64,000 nucleotides of DNA from Diphasiastrum complanatum (lineage: Eukaryota; Streptophyta; Lycopodiopsida; Lycopodiales; Lycopodiaceae): the NCBI GenBank assembly GCA_029204225.1, contig CM055106.1, positions 21,399,285-21,463,284 on the forward strand, in the 5' to 3' direction. The notes under the pieces were generated by a model. The model saw only the letters and a list, made by a program, of their open reading frames with translations, was not told the origin of the DNA and did no database searches. Shown one piece after another: positions 24,001 through 35,571 of this stretch. A program made the position numbers and the translations under genes. The first letter of the stretch is position 1; the number at the start of each line of letters is the position of its first letter.

Positions 24001-25375
24001 GAAAAACTAAATTGACATAATAGTTGTGCTCAACTTGTCACCCTAAGCAATTTTGCTTTTTACAATATTCAAATCCGAATTCAGACAAAGAAGTTATAGA
24101 GCTTCGAAGATGATAAGAAAATTACAAAAAAAAGTAACTTTAAAAAGGGGTACCTAAAGGTCAAATAAAAAAGTTATAGAGGTTTTCAAATATTATGAAA
24201 CTGCAATTAACTTAGAAATGGGGTCATAAAGAAAAAAAAAATTATAAAGTGAAGTACATAAAGTTTTGAATTCCAAAAAACATTGTAGTGCTCGTGATAG
24301 TTCAGAAAGCTTGACAAAACTTTTTTTTTTACTATCACTTTCTTGGATCATCTGAGTGATCGAAAAAAAATTAAAATAGTTATATTTTTGTGAGCACGAC
24401 CGTGGGCCTGGGTGGGGACCTGGTGCATGGGCTAACATCAACAAAAGAAAATTTAATGCAAAAAAACACAGGTAAAGAGAGAGAGGTGCGGGCGGGGAAG
24501 AAGGGGGCCACAATCAAGAAGTGGTGTGTGTGTGTGAAAAGGGAGACACGAATAGAGAGAGTATAAACCAAAGAGAAAAAAGTAGCCAAGATTGGTCATG
24601 GGTTGACGGGGGTGGAAGGGCACAAAAATATACTCAAGGGTCAAGAGTTAAGAGGAAGAGAGAGGGCATAGGAGTACCCATGTGGTGAATGGAAAGAAAG
24701 TAGTACACCTAGAGAGCGGGCGGGGCAAACAAACAAAAGTATAGGTCGGTGTGACAAGGGCAGGAATGTAGAATGTTAGAGTTTAGATTTGGGGTTTTTT
24801 TATTAAGATTTTAGGGTTAGGGTTTCCAAATTTGTATTTAAGATTACAAGTGAAACATCTACGGTCAAGGCTACAACTAAAATTAGGTTTAGGGTTGCAA
24901 GAAAAGTTAGGGCTACGAGAATAAGCGAGTAAAGTGCACACTTCCAAATAGTGTCTTAATAAACTTTGTTGTTGAGTGGTCTATTGAACCGGCTCTGATA
25001 CGATGTGAAAAAATGAAAATAAGGTAGCTAGATTGAGGATGGAAAGTGGCAACAAAAGTGAAGTAGCTTGTCCAAGGATCTGTAGTGTGGCAGTAAGCAA
25101 GCAAGAGTGATGAATAAATAGTAATTGCATAAACAATAGAAATGAGAATACAATCAGTGATACAAGACAAGAAATGAGTACTTCATATTAAGCGAAAGTG
25201 ATTTTGGTAAAGATCAGAGTACACAAAATAATCTATTATGATATGTCTTGTATTAACCTTGCAAATGCCCTTTTGAAAACTAATTCGCACTTGTCTCATA
25301 TTTATAAGAGCGATCTACTACTTGTAAGTACTAATAGATGATATATGCTATCTAATCCATCCTATAGTAGGTAAC
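23838..25375. repeat. Copy 1 of a 1.5-kb direct repeat
   Basis: Shares extended similarity, with indels, with 34864-36400. Examples are AGTAATCCATCATTAATGAC at the start, a GTGTGTGTG tract near 24525, GGCTCTGATACGATGT (a degenerate reverse PBS) at about 24990-25005, and ACTACTTGTAAGTACTAATA near 25318. The PBS and a minus-strand TATA-like ATAAATATGAG suggest an LTR of a minus-strand retrotransposon right of 25005, with interior to its left. No protein is readable. Confidence 0.8.
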
Positions 25376-26220
25376 CATTGCTTTTGTAGATTAATTGCTA
25401 ACACTGTTGCGTATCAAACAAATAATGTTGCAGATTACCCAAAAAGATTCTTGTTAAAATTTGGCACTTTTTAGTCTATTTTAAAAATAGGCACATTATT
25501 TTTTATTCAAAAAATCAAAAAACCTCTTGATTAGTTCAAATTGTGTATGAAATTGTGAACAAATACATTTTTTAACATGCTATAATAGAAAAACTAAAAT
25601 TTTTCAAATAAAATAAAACAAGTACCAAAATTCAAAACCCATAAAAATCTACAAATTTAAAATTTTAACACTAAACAATCAGCACAATTTCAAATAATGA
25701 GATATCTAATTAATATTAATTGAATCAAACATAGTTGTAAAATGAATTTGTCTTTTTTTCGTCTTATTCTTGTCAATTTAGAAACTATCTTTTAGTTTCA
25801 TTGTATTTAACGCAATCATTAGAGGAACGGGTAAAAAAATATGTTCATCACCAATATATATTGGAAAATGATAAAACATTTAATATTTAATTCATTAGAA
25901 TTTATAACATAATTGAATCTATATCAGATATATTTTTCCAATTGAAATACATTTGCATTGATTTCAAACATATTTTTTTAGATTTATTATTTCGATTGTT
26001 AAAATATAAACAAACTGAAATTGTAATCAGTATCAAAATTAGTAATAGAACACAACATGATTGTTTTAGTAGTTATATAGAATTTCATAAAAACAAAAGA
26101 TTAAAACAGAATTGAGAAAACAAATAAATTTTATCATACAAAAAATACACTCAAGATACACACAATTGACATTTTAAACAGCTCATAGGAATTCTCAATT
26201 GATATTTGTACTCAGAATAA
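25376..26220. other. Very AT-rich intergenic DNA
   Basis: No gene is seen. The DNA ahead of 26240 lies downstream of the methyltransferase-like relic. Confidence 0.5.
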
Positions 26221-26239
26221 AGTTTATACATCCAAAAAT

Positions 26240-27377
26240 TTAAGCCTGACCATCACCAACATCGCCAACTTTAATATCTTCATTCTGGAGATCAGCAAAA
26301 TCTCCCAGCTCATCTTTAAGAAGAGGTTGTGGCTCTGACAAAGCCACCTGAACTTTCTCGCTGTCGTGGACAAAAGATGTATCCACTTTATCATCAACAT
26401 TTGGAAGATCTTCAATGGCAACAATCCTTTGCACAATGAAGGCCGACTGCATAGAATCCTTCTCCACAACTATACAATTTTTTTTTTTTTAAGGGCACAC
26501 ACAGTAGTGGTGCCAGTTCCAGAACACAGATCTAAAATTCATTCATTCTCGTATGAAAATAAATCAATTAATTCATTTATTAGCCTGTGTGTCTTATGGT
26601 AGGGATTCACCACAGTCCGAGAGACATCTGTAGAGCGCAGCTTTTGGGTAATTACTGGGAACGACAATACATTGGAGGCATTTCTCTTGTAACAATGTCG
26701 TGCCACTCGACAATTTTCTAACGAAGAAAAATAACCTACACTCATCATTTCAAAAGCATTTAGAAGACGTTCACCTAGTGCGTTATAAACATGTGTTTTG
26801 TGCCTGTCAAATAAAAATAGAGTAAAATTAAAATAAAAAATAAAATCAAATATAATGTGAAAAAATGCGATTAAAAAAGAAGAATGAATCAATATGACAT
26901 ATTTCATACCAAATCATGGCCTGGTATCTATGTGTCTTGTCCTTTGAGACCTTGGCAACTGTTGCAAATTGATTGGTGGAATGAAAAAAAACAATTCTCC
27001 AGAGCGAGGCAGTTGTTATCTCCTTAAAAGATTTAACAATTTGTAGAATCTGTTGATATGTAAAAGTGGATTCATTATCTGATGATCCTCTCAGTCGATA
27101 TCCATAGGGGATATCAGCAATAACAAGGGTATATTTTTTTTGGACACAATTTGGAGAATATCTTTCACATCGCATGTGAAGATGGCCTAATGCCACATGC
27201 GAGGAGGATCTCTAGGAGAGGTAAATGATTTGAGGAGGGGGGATCAACGACGGAACTCGCATCCATCAGAGTTCTCCTCTCCTTCTCCAAGCGGGCTAGA
27301 TCCATATGAGCAAAAAAATTGCTTGGAATAGAAAATTCCAGAGATCGAGGATTCACTCTTGATTTCTGATAGCACAA
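26240..27377 (-). pseudogene. Beta-class DNA amino-methyltransferase-like C-terminal module (Z gene)
   Basis: Minus strand. Exon A (to 26910) carries HLPLLEILLACGIR, then TLVIADIPYG at about 27101-27125, a motif-IV-like (D/N/S)PPY block with P replaced by I. Exon B (26803 leftward) carries VNPYHKTHRLINEL. It is followed across a TGA (26539-26541) by ILDLCSGTGTT, the motif-I SAM-binding loop, and then VEKD as the motif-II acid. Motif IV before motif I is the beta-class order of DNA N4/N6 amino-methyltransferases. The intron between A and B (26804-26909) has GT-AG borders and matching phase. Breaks are a frameshift near 27190, another at the A-run near 27135, the TGA, and a frameshift at the A-run 26480-26491. 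The tail is acidic and ends at 26240. It is a pseudogene; target base and activity cannot be stated. Confidence 0.65.
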
Positions 27378-27617
27378 AACAATAAGCTTGTTAATTTATG
27401 TACGGAAATACGAAATCGAGTTACATAAATAATCATGAACATGATATGTTATTTATAAGATGGAAAAATCAAACTCACAATATTCTCAGTTTAGTCTGTT
27501 CCTGCATCCTCATATACGTCTTGTGCCTGAATAAAAAACATGGACTTAAGCAAACATGATTGCAATGATAAACAAATCATAACAGGTAGGAAGCAACAAT
27601 GAAATCGAGAGATTGAT

Positions 27618-27785
27618 ACCTTGAAATCAATACCCTGTATTGATCTGAGGTATCAATAAGAGACATTGATACTAGAAATTGATACCGAAGATCGATACCT
27701 CATATCGATCTAAGGTATCAACCTCCATTTAAATACAAGAGATCGATACCGGGTATCGATCTTAAGTATCAAATAATTGATATAC
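27618..27785. repeat. Palindromic GATCGATACC/GGTATCGATC array
   Basis: About ten GATACC/GGTATC half sites lie in 165 bp, with the best palindrome GAGATCGATACCGGGTATCG plus ATCTT at about 27742-27768. It lies in non-coding DNA between the ParB-like and methyltransferase-like parts of the same relic gene, perhaps in an intron. Confidence 0.75.
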
Positions 27786-28720
27786 ACTTACTATTTAAAC
27801 TCGTTTACCATCTCTTCAAGGGACAGATCCAAAGATTTCACTCGCGAAAGAATGGAGATGATAATCTTCTCATCCTTAATTCCCTGCATTGTGTGCTAGT
27901 AGGTGATTCTCATGTCATCAGGAAGCGTTTTAATTGAGATGTCAGTTGTTCGCCGATCCTTCTTCCGTAGAGCAATGGAGGTAATCTTTGGCCTTTATCT
28001 CACGATTCTCCCACAATGTAAAAAATTCATCATGTAGATCCCAGATTGCGCTCATTCTGAATGCAAGCTGAAACAACTTCTCATATTTTCTCAAGGCATC
28101 GGAGGCCTTCGTCTCATCAAAAAATAAGTTTCTCTACAGCACTGGATTCGCAGCTCATGACTCACCCGATCATGAGTTTTTAGAAAATCAATATACTCGT
28201 TATGAAAAAACATGATCCTCTGGACAAATGACATACCTGAGCGGTAGTCATTGTCATCGTTGTGGTCCCATGCCAGGAGTTTCGCCTCCTCCTCTGTCAA
28301 TCCAGCATAAATCTTGCATTCTATAGTCTTAAAATAGGGTGAGTTTGGGTATTCTTGTACCAACTGTCACCTTGTCTCTGTAGAGTGGCATCCCCCATAA
28401 CGAAGTATCTATACTCGTTTATCATGCCATTTTTGAATGAGGTTTTCCTGCTGCACTGAGAAGGATCGACCATTACAATGAATGCAAGTAAGTTTTGCCA
28501 AAGGATTGATCTTCATCTTTGACTTTAGGTTATGTACATGCAGATTATGGAGCTCTCTCATCTCAAGAGGTCTCGTGCCTGTCACTGGATCAATAGGAGA
28601 CTGAGTCTAGTTGCTTGATGTCCAACTCTATCGTCTTGGGACTAGCCAACCTTTCATTTTTGATCTTCTCGCCGATGAGGTTTTGTTGAGAGTTTAGAGC
28701 TCCAACACCAAGGCCAGCCC
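27786..28720 (-). pseudogene. ParB-like module of the Z gene
   Basis: Minus-strand segments in order: LGALNSQQNLIGEKIKNERL; SPIDPVTGTRPLEMRELHN; YRYFVMGDATLQRQ (corresponding to the ParB substrate strand and H-R-x-A helix); YPNSPYFKTIECKIYAGLTE then EEAKLLAWDHN (the GL-x-E-E-A helix and HN box of ParB/Srx folds); KYEKLFQLAFRMSAIWDLHD; and SLDLSLEEMVNEFK. Frames shift near 28370 and 28600, and stops occur at 27950 and elsewhere. The order places it between the beta-grasp-like start (29521-29940) and the methyltransferase-like end. The ParB fold is inferred from the pattern of conserved residues; a profile search should decide. The plus-strand copy at 1918-2650 supports a once-conserved protein. 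Confidence 0.55.
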
Positions 28721-29490
28721 TAGGGACATCAGGGGCATACGTCTCCTAGCTCGACCTTGCAACATCTTCAGCCATCGGTCCCTTTTCAAACAAGGCATCT
28801 TTCTGCATGCAGTTGATGCCGAATGAACGTTATCTCCTTTGGCAACAACAACTGAGGCAAAGCCTCCTTGCTATGTGTCAGGTACTTTGCAAAAATGTGT
28901 ATTAGGTTTGCATCATTTCCAATGCACTTTGCTATCTCCATGCTAACGACTTAGGGAAGCAATTCTCGACACTGCAATTGCTTTAAAAAAAGCAGAGCTC
29001 CTTGAACGAGCCTTTGTTCTCAGTCTTGAACAATATCTTGGAAGCGTCATCCTCATCATAGTAAATATCACGTATTTGACCAAGCTTTTTTGGTCTACCA
29101 AATGGAGCTATATCTTTATTTCGGGACACGAGCAAGCACAATTTCTCATCTTTTATGATGGTAGTCCGCTAATATGCCTTGTACGAATGAAAAGTAATCT
29201 CTTCAGAAACTTTCTCTACCACTATTGTTTTTGGCATTGGATTTTCACGGACGGTGGACACTTTTGCAGATGAGTCACCATCAACTCCAGGATGAGCAGT
29301 CTCGTGCTTCCCTTTGGAGTAATAAAAATATTGATAAAAAGACATGATGATTGGCATGTATTTGCTTGTAGTGAATCTCAATGTTCTTCCATAAGTTGGA
29401 TTGTTTAGCCAATATCTCTGCATTTGATCTCGAGCTCATGTCTTTTATGTACTTGCATAAAACTAATACAAAGTTAGTTACAATTAGCAC
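28721..29490 (-). pseudogene. Middle part of the Z gene, decayed
   Basis: An exon near 29350-29455 gives SSRSNAEILAKQSNLWKN, joined in phase 1 to the preceding exon. Beyond it the reading frame breaks, with SKGKHETAHPGVDGDSS and NKDIAPFGRPKKLGQIRDIY still readable in other frames. I recognise no domain. It connects the start of Z with its ParB-like part. Confidence 0.4.
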
Positions 29491-29520
29491 AGAGATTGTA
29501 TTAGAAAGTTTTGATTGAAA

Positions 29521-29940
29521 CTATTCATAAAAGATCGAGTGTTTACAGTTACTTATGAGTTTACCATTGAAAATGAATCTGAAGTTTGAAAGTACATCAT
29601 CTTGTAGGAGCAATAGTTCCTGCCTGATGTAGTTTAGACTCCAATCTTCTTCCACCTCAACACACGTCAAAACGACATCATTGTATATAATTTCAATATT
29701 TTTTCGTTTTGAATGTCCACTGGCTTCCAAGTCTTGATCGAGTGGCACCCATTTACCTTTATTTTTTTTCCATCTTTGATAATGGAAGCATAAGCTCAAC
29801 ATTTGGTTTTCATTTTGATAACGGAAGCACATGGAAGACATTTTAATTCTGCATTCTATTTCTCCATCTAATCTTTTGTCCCAGTCTTCATCCATAAGTT
29901 TAGATAATAAACTATCTGATAAATTTTTGCATAGAGACAT
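29521..29940 (-). pseudogene. Z gene 5' exon, beta-grasp-like N-terminus
   Basis: From ATG at 29940 (the open frame extends upstream to 30012) it reads MSLCKNLSDSLLSKLMDEDW through CVEVEEDWSLNYIRQELLLL to FRFIFNGKLI. The plus-strand copy at 42327-42743 has WDKKSDDNIEC, IEVEEDWTLDHIRSELTLLQ and FRVNERLVG in the same order. The strand-helix-strand pattern with a final 'FNGKLI' resembles ubiquitin-like or PB1-like beta-grasp folds; this is inference. The donor at about 29555 (ATA A|GTAACT) joins in phase 1 to the exon at about 29455. This exon itself has no stop, but the rest of Z is dead. Confidence 0.55.
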
Positions 29941-30111
29941 TGTTGGGATTCTGTGTACATTGACACTTGAAAAGAAATCCACAAATATAATCAAGGAAAT
30001 AAACCAACTCAATCTGACTGTTTTGATCCCGTGCCATTTTTAATGAATTTTTTACATCATTATATATATCTTGTAACAAAATGATTCTGAAATTGTAGCA
30101 TATGGTGTAAT

Positions 30112-30742
30112 CTATTCATCACTTTCAAAACTAGGTAATGGAATTGGTACTATTTGTCCAAAATTTTCTTTTGTATCAAGAATGTACATTGATTCATAAA
30201 AAAAGATCCCACTATCAGCTAGATCTTTTGCAGTTCTACCTTGATATTGTAGTTGTCCAATATCAGTGTGAATAACATCTAACACACCTGCTAAAGATCC
30301 ATTGGGCTCCCATTCATTTATGTTGGATCGATATAAATCTGCAAGAGAAAAATGATAAGATTGGCAAGTTTACTATCAGATATTTATGAATGACAAAAAT
30401 TAAAGTATAAAAAATATCAATACTCATAATTGTTTTTTTGTGATCCTTACGGTTGAATCCTTGCACATTTATCTCTGAATACATATATGCATGTTGGACT
30501 AGAATTTCAGATATAGATTTTCCTCCTGATGATGTTCTAAAATCCAAAATTCTGGCCTTCCAATAAAATCGAAATGATAGTTTTGACCTTTTCCTTTTTC
30601 GAAATGCTCTTCTTGATGATGGATGCATCAAAACCCAAGAGTTTTTTGAATATTTTCTTGGCACCCATAATCCATTATCATCTGTCTCGTTGAATAGAAG
30701 CACATAGTCGATTGAGGAGCACGACTTCCTTGATGGCGCCAT
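30112..30742 (-). CDS. Y gene: conserved 172-aa protein of unknown function, two exons, intact
   Basis: Exon 1 is 30742-30451 (ATG-led, MAPSRKSCSSIDYVLLFNE) and exon 2 is 30338-30112 (HLYRSNINEWEPNGSLAGVL to PSFESDE, TAG). The intron has GT-AG borders (C|GTAAGG, TTGCAG|AT) and the phase fits. The protein has a basic patch RRAFRKRKRSK and then a beta-rich part (FYWKARILDF, ISEILVQHAYMY, LAGVLDVIHTDIG), faintly reminiscent of BAH or chromo-like small domains; I do not claim a family. A homologue with the same two exons lies on the plus strand at 41523-42116 (KGRILDFKVSPGGRSISEVL and SLVGIMGVIHPDI). It sits just upstream of Z in both copies, with the same orientation relative to Z. It is the only intact gene of this family in the window. 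Confidence 0.6.
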
Positions 30743-30935
30743 TCATAATTTGCATGCAAAAATCTGAAACAATGAATATATTTTAAAAGTTTTTATTTTA
30801 TTTATATTTGGAACATTCTACGTTACGTAGAACCCCGATTTCAAGGTTTCAATTGGTCCACATGGCAACGAAAATAAGAAAAAAAAAAAAAAAAGCATCT
30901 TTTTCAAAAGGCCCTCTTTGGGCTCTAAGTTTCTC

Positions 30936-31490
30936 TAATGAGGCTCTTGAGATATGTTTCCTCCACATTAGACTATGGTTTGATCTACAAAGGAGAGGAT
31001 CTAGCAATGGTTGCATTTTCAAATTTGGATTTTGCAAGTGATAAAGTGGATAGGAAGTCCACAAGTGCTTACACCATCTTTATTGGAGACAATCTTGTAT
31101 CTTGGTTATCCAAGAAACAAGATACTATCTTATTACATCATGTGAAAACAAGTACAAGGCCCTTACAACAACCACCAAAGAAGTTTTGTGGATCAAGAGG
31201 CTACTCATGGAGATAAGGTGCATCAAGGATGAAGATCTACCTATTGTAAAAAATGATAACATCTCGGCACATGATCTTGCAAACAATCCAATATTCCATG
31301 CAAGAAGCAAGCATAGCGAAATAGCACACCACTTTGGTAGGGAGAAAGTCATTGGGAGAGAGATCAACTTGGAGCATATTGGATCATCATCGTCATGTGT
31401 TGCAGATCTTCTCACAAAACCATTGCTCAAGAGTGCTTTTGTCATGTTTAGATTTAATCTTGGCTTAATTTCAAAATCCATGTTAAAATA
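30936..31490 (+). pseudogene. Copia RNase H / pol C-terminus relic
   Basis: Reads LRYVSSTLDYGLIYKGEDLA, VDRKSTSAYTIFIGDNLVSW and LSKKQDTI. After a frameshift near 31135 it continues with KYKALTTTTKEVLWIKRLL and IFHARSKHSEIAHHFGREKV to VADLLTKPLLK. These are the copia RNase H landmarks in order. It lies directly upstream of a PPT and 3' LTR. Confidence 0.85.
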
Positions 31491-31513
31491 GATAGATATC
31501 TTTTAAGGTGGAG

Positions 31514-32210
31514 TGTGAAGAATTGTAAAAGTTATCTATCTAGGATCTTGAGATTTGGGGGTGCTAGGCTACATACACTTCCATGTACACTTGCAGATTT
31601 GGGGTTGCTAGGCTACATACACTTCCATGTACACTTGTAAATATGTGATTTGAGCAAATTATGATCTAGATTAGCTCCAGATAGTGTAGATTGCTTACAC
31701 ATAACATGAGGGTAGAGAGACCAAGGACTGCACCTCATGTTATTTTGCCACATGGACCAATAGGAGCAAGAAGTGTACCAAAATGGTCCAATCATAGTAA
31801 GAGGTGATTAGAGAGTGATGCAATCATTGTAAGAGGTGATTTAAGAGTGATCCAATCAATGAGCATTGTGAGTGAGAGCTCGCGTTGACACTTAATTTTT
31901 TGATGAGGGTTGAGCTCCAACACTTAGAATGATTTTCATATTCTCTCTCTACCTGAGAGCAAATGCTTGTATTTTCTCTCTCTACCCAAGAGCAAAAAAT
32001 TTTCATACTTCATTTTTTTCATCAAGTGTCCTCTCAATGTGAATGATAGTTTTTGGATGGTAGAATGCATGCTTGTGTCGCTCTTGCCTTGATATTATCA
32101 AGATATATTGTTTGCATCAATCAAGAGATAGATCCATGTGCAATCACACACACCTTAGAATATCAATCACATTGTTTTGGAGTCTCCACACTTGTGAAAA
32201 TGTTGACAAC
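31514..32210 (+). mobile_element. Copia 3' LTR downstream of the RNase H relic
   Basis: AAGGTGGAG (PPT) precedes TGTGAAGAATTG. A 41-bp tandem duplication (GGCTACATACACTTCCATGT) lies at about 31556-31640. Repeated CTCTCTCTACC(T/C)GAGAGCAAA units follow, and the right side (CTCCACACTTGTGAAAATG) matches the LTR edge at about 23515 in reverse. The end point is approximate. Confidence 0.65.
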
Positions 32211-32279
32211 ATAGACGTCCCAACTTGTTTAATAGATTTTGATGCCTTTGGTTCATCAATTTCATAACACTCCAAAAAA

Positions 32280-33150
32280 ATTAATGTCAATGTCATTTTT
32301 CTTGAAAACAGGTTATGTTTTTTTTCTAAGAAAGACTTTTTAGTTGCTCCCGATAATAATCCTTCAAAAGTGATATTAGGCTTTAGAGATGCTAAATAAA
32401 AAATAATATCATAGTCAATAAAAAATAATCAGCCCTTACCTTTTTTTTTTTGTCCCACTCATCGATAGAAGAATTAGAACTTTTGATATTTGACTTCTTA
32501 CTGGAAGAACTGGAATCTAAATATGAAGATGATTCACTATCAAAGTGTGATAGTTTGGCTACTTTCGTTGCTTTCTTCTTCAACTTGGGAGGGATTGGAT
32601 CATATTTTCCTTGTGATCTTAGAAGTCTCATAATTCTTTGTTGTGGTAATAACTTCCTCCAATGTGTTCATAGTTCCTTGTTGGCATTATTGATCAATCT
32701 TTGTAGAAAGACCTACAAGATACTATCAATATTTAGCACCACTAGATTACACCTACCAACTTTCCAATAAGACTCTTCACTTTCCTCATATATCGCCTTA
32801 GTGATTCTTTATTTATTTTTTGTACAAAATTCAATCTGGCCAACATCCTTGTAGAATATCCTATTTCTCAAGATTGCTTGCCCCCTTACGATGATCCCAT
32901 GTAGTGATTGTTGTGCAATCCATTGGGTTGTACCAAATGCATGTTTGCTTTCGCAACAAACTTGAAAAAATACAAAGTTTATATGCTACAATTCCTTCAT
33001 TGGTAGATATAATAATCCATTCAAACTATGATATATAACTATTAGTATCATTAAAAGAAACACCTTTAAAATAATCATATTCGATCTTAGAGTTGGAAGA
33101 AAAGCGTTCCCTCCATCTCTGGCCATTTTATAATAAAAAGAATTGAATAG
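32280..33150 (-). other. Possible gag-like relic, unresolved
   Basis: Minus-strand open pieces read RRYMRKVKSLIGKL, PPKLKKKATKVAKLSHFDSE and a serine-rich run. They could be the helical end and charged tail of a retroelement gag, but there is no zinc knuckle. I would not annotate a gene. Confidence 0.25.
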
Positions 33151-34860
33151 TTATTCAGATGCTCTGTCAAGCTTCTAAAAAGTGCTCGCACATAAGTGAT
33201 CGCTCAAAGCCAAATCTTGGAGTCGCTTAATTTTTTTTTCCTTCGTTTACAAAAGAACTCCAACCGTTGGGCTCTCTCTCTATTTTTACTAGCTTTGTAT
33301 GACATTCATTATCATAGATATTATCAACTACAACTATGAAAATCCACTATCCTTGGCAATGGCACCAAAAAATAAGCATATGTTGTATGTTGATTTTACT
33401 CAAGTTTGGTAGATTGTATAGCATAAATGATTATTGCTCTCCAAAGAGATATCTTTTCAAAATATTTGTAGTTAATGATGCATTTTATGTGCTTCGATCA
33501 AGAAAGTCGGTTGTCAACAGACATTCACTTTGAACTGGCAACTAGTATCACCAATATAAATGGTTTTCTGTTCAATATTCTACTTAGAATGTTTAATCAG
33601 ATAAATTGATGTTGAACATGTTTGTTCTGTATATGTGAAACTATAGACTTCTATGGCGATCTGAATATATTTGAATCATACTCCTAGTTAAATGTGTTAG
33701 ACAAGATAACCAATCACTTTATCAAGTAGAAGTCAGATATAGTTCTTTCTTACAACAAGTATCAGAACAATCGAGAGAAACTTCAACTAATGATCCTCAG
33801 CAATCAATTGCTGACTTATTTGAATTGAATAAGTGGCTTCACCTTTCGATTTATCAAGTATAGAACAACAAAAGAACTACTTTGTGAAGTAATATATCTT
33901 CCTAATCTTCTTACAATTGAGTAATTGATTCTTTAGGATTTCAAAATAAGTTTCAAGTTTCAAAATGAAATAATGATTCCATAAGTCTAAGTCATAGTAG
34001 AATTCAGAGATCAACTATACAATTCAAACATAAGGTTCAGTTCGAATTTAACAACAGAATAAAGCCTTTAGTTCACTTTGTGGATGAGCAAATGCTAATA
34101 TAGTGAACTAATTGTCTGACCTATTCAACAAACAAGAAACTTATCCCTATTGTGCCACTCAAACAAAAACACTCAACATAGACAATAAGAGATTAGTCTA
34201 TGAATGCAAGGACTCTATTACTTGATTCTCCAATGAATATGCTATTGTATTATACTAATCACTTAACTAAGTTCACATAGGCATGGAGTGCAGATAGGTG
34301 CATTCGTTAGACAATGAGATGTGTTTGTTCTAATTACATGTACTTAGTTAATATTAACCAATATAAAATTTACAAGTGTACATTTGTCAATGTGTCCTCC
34401 TTGTCACTTTTTATAGACCAATGTGGCAAGATCACATGGAAGTGCGGAACTGTTGGTTAAGGCTTGAATTGTCTAAATCATCTTAGAATATTTCCTATTC
34501 CGATCTCTTCGATAGAGGTCGAGTCATTTCAATTAAGTCCTAGGAATATGTGCCTTATAATTAGAGTTGTCTTTGTTTAAAGACCATCCTTTAATTTCAT
34601 AAGTTCAACATATCATGTGTATTTGGCCTTCGATACAATATATCTGAATGTTTGATCTTTCAATAAATATTTCTTCATATATGGGGCTTGTACATTCGAT
34701 AATTGTCTTCGATAAGTATGTTTGTATACGATTATTAAGTAAGCTTCCAATTTAGTCAACCAATCTTCAAGACTAATTGAACTTGGCTAACTATTAAAAG
34801 CAAGGTTAGATAGTGCAATTTGTATTTTGCCATTAGATGGAAGTTGAACGCTTTTATTAT
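33151..34860. other. AT-rich intergenic DNA, nothing recognised
   Basis: No open frame resembles a known family and there is no clear repeat. Confidence 0.5.
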
Positions 34861-34863
34861 ACT

Positions 34864-35525
34864 AGTAATCCATCATTAATGACTAATGATGATTTGTGTA
34901 CTATGAGTTCAAGTTGATAGGTCGTTGAGATGCTCTTCTCCACCCACTTAAATTTCGGAGTTCTCGAAGAATGAACTGGTTGTGAATGGAAGGTGTAACA
35001 AACTAAATTGACATTATAGTTGTGTTCAACTTATCACCCTGAGCAATTTTGCTTCTTACAACATTCGAATCCAAATTCAAACAAAGAACTTATAGAGCTC
35101 TGAAGATGATAAGAAAATTACAAAGAAAGTAACTTTAAAAAGGGTTACCTAAAGGTCAAATCAAACAGAGGTTTTAAAATATCATGAAACTAAAATGCAA
35201 TTAACTTAGAAATGGGGTCCTAAAGAAATTAAAAAATACAAAGTGAAGTACATGAAGTTTTGAATTCCACAAAAAATTGTGGTGCTCGTTATAGTTTCGT
35301 GAAAGTTTTGAAAACTTGACAGAACATTTTTTTTACTAACACTTTCTTGGATCATCCGAGTGATCGTAAAAAAAAATTAAAAAGTCATAAAACAATTTTT
35401 TTTTTTGGAGCACGGCCATGGGCTTGGGTGTGTGGGCTAACATCAACAAAAAAAAAATTAATGCAAAAAAACACAGGTGAAGAGAGAGGTGCAAGTGGGG
35501 AAGAAGGGGGCCACAAATAAGAAGT

Positions 35526-35571
<46 letters not shown>

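Noticed and set aside
26240-27377. Assigning the methyltransferase relic specifically as an N4-cytosine enzyme
   Set aside because: The motif-IV residues are DIPYG, neither a clear SPPY/SPPW nor a clean DPPY, so target base cannot be decided.
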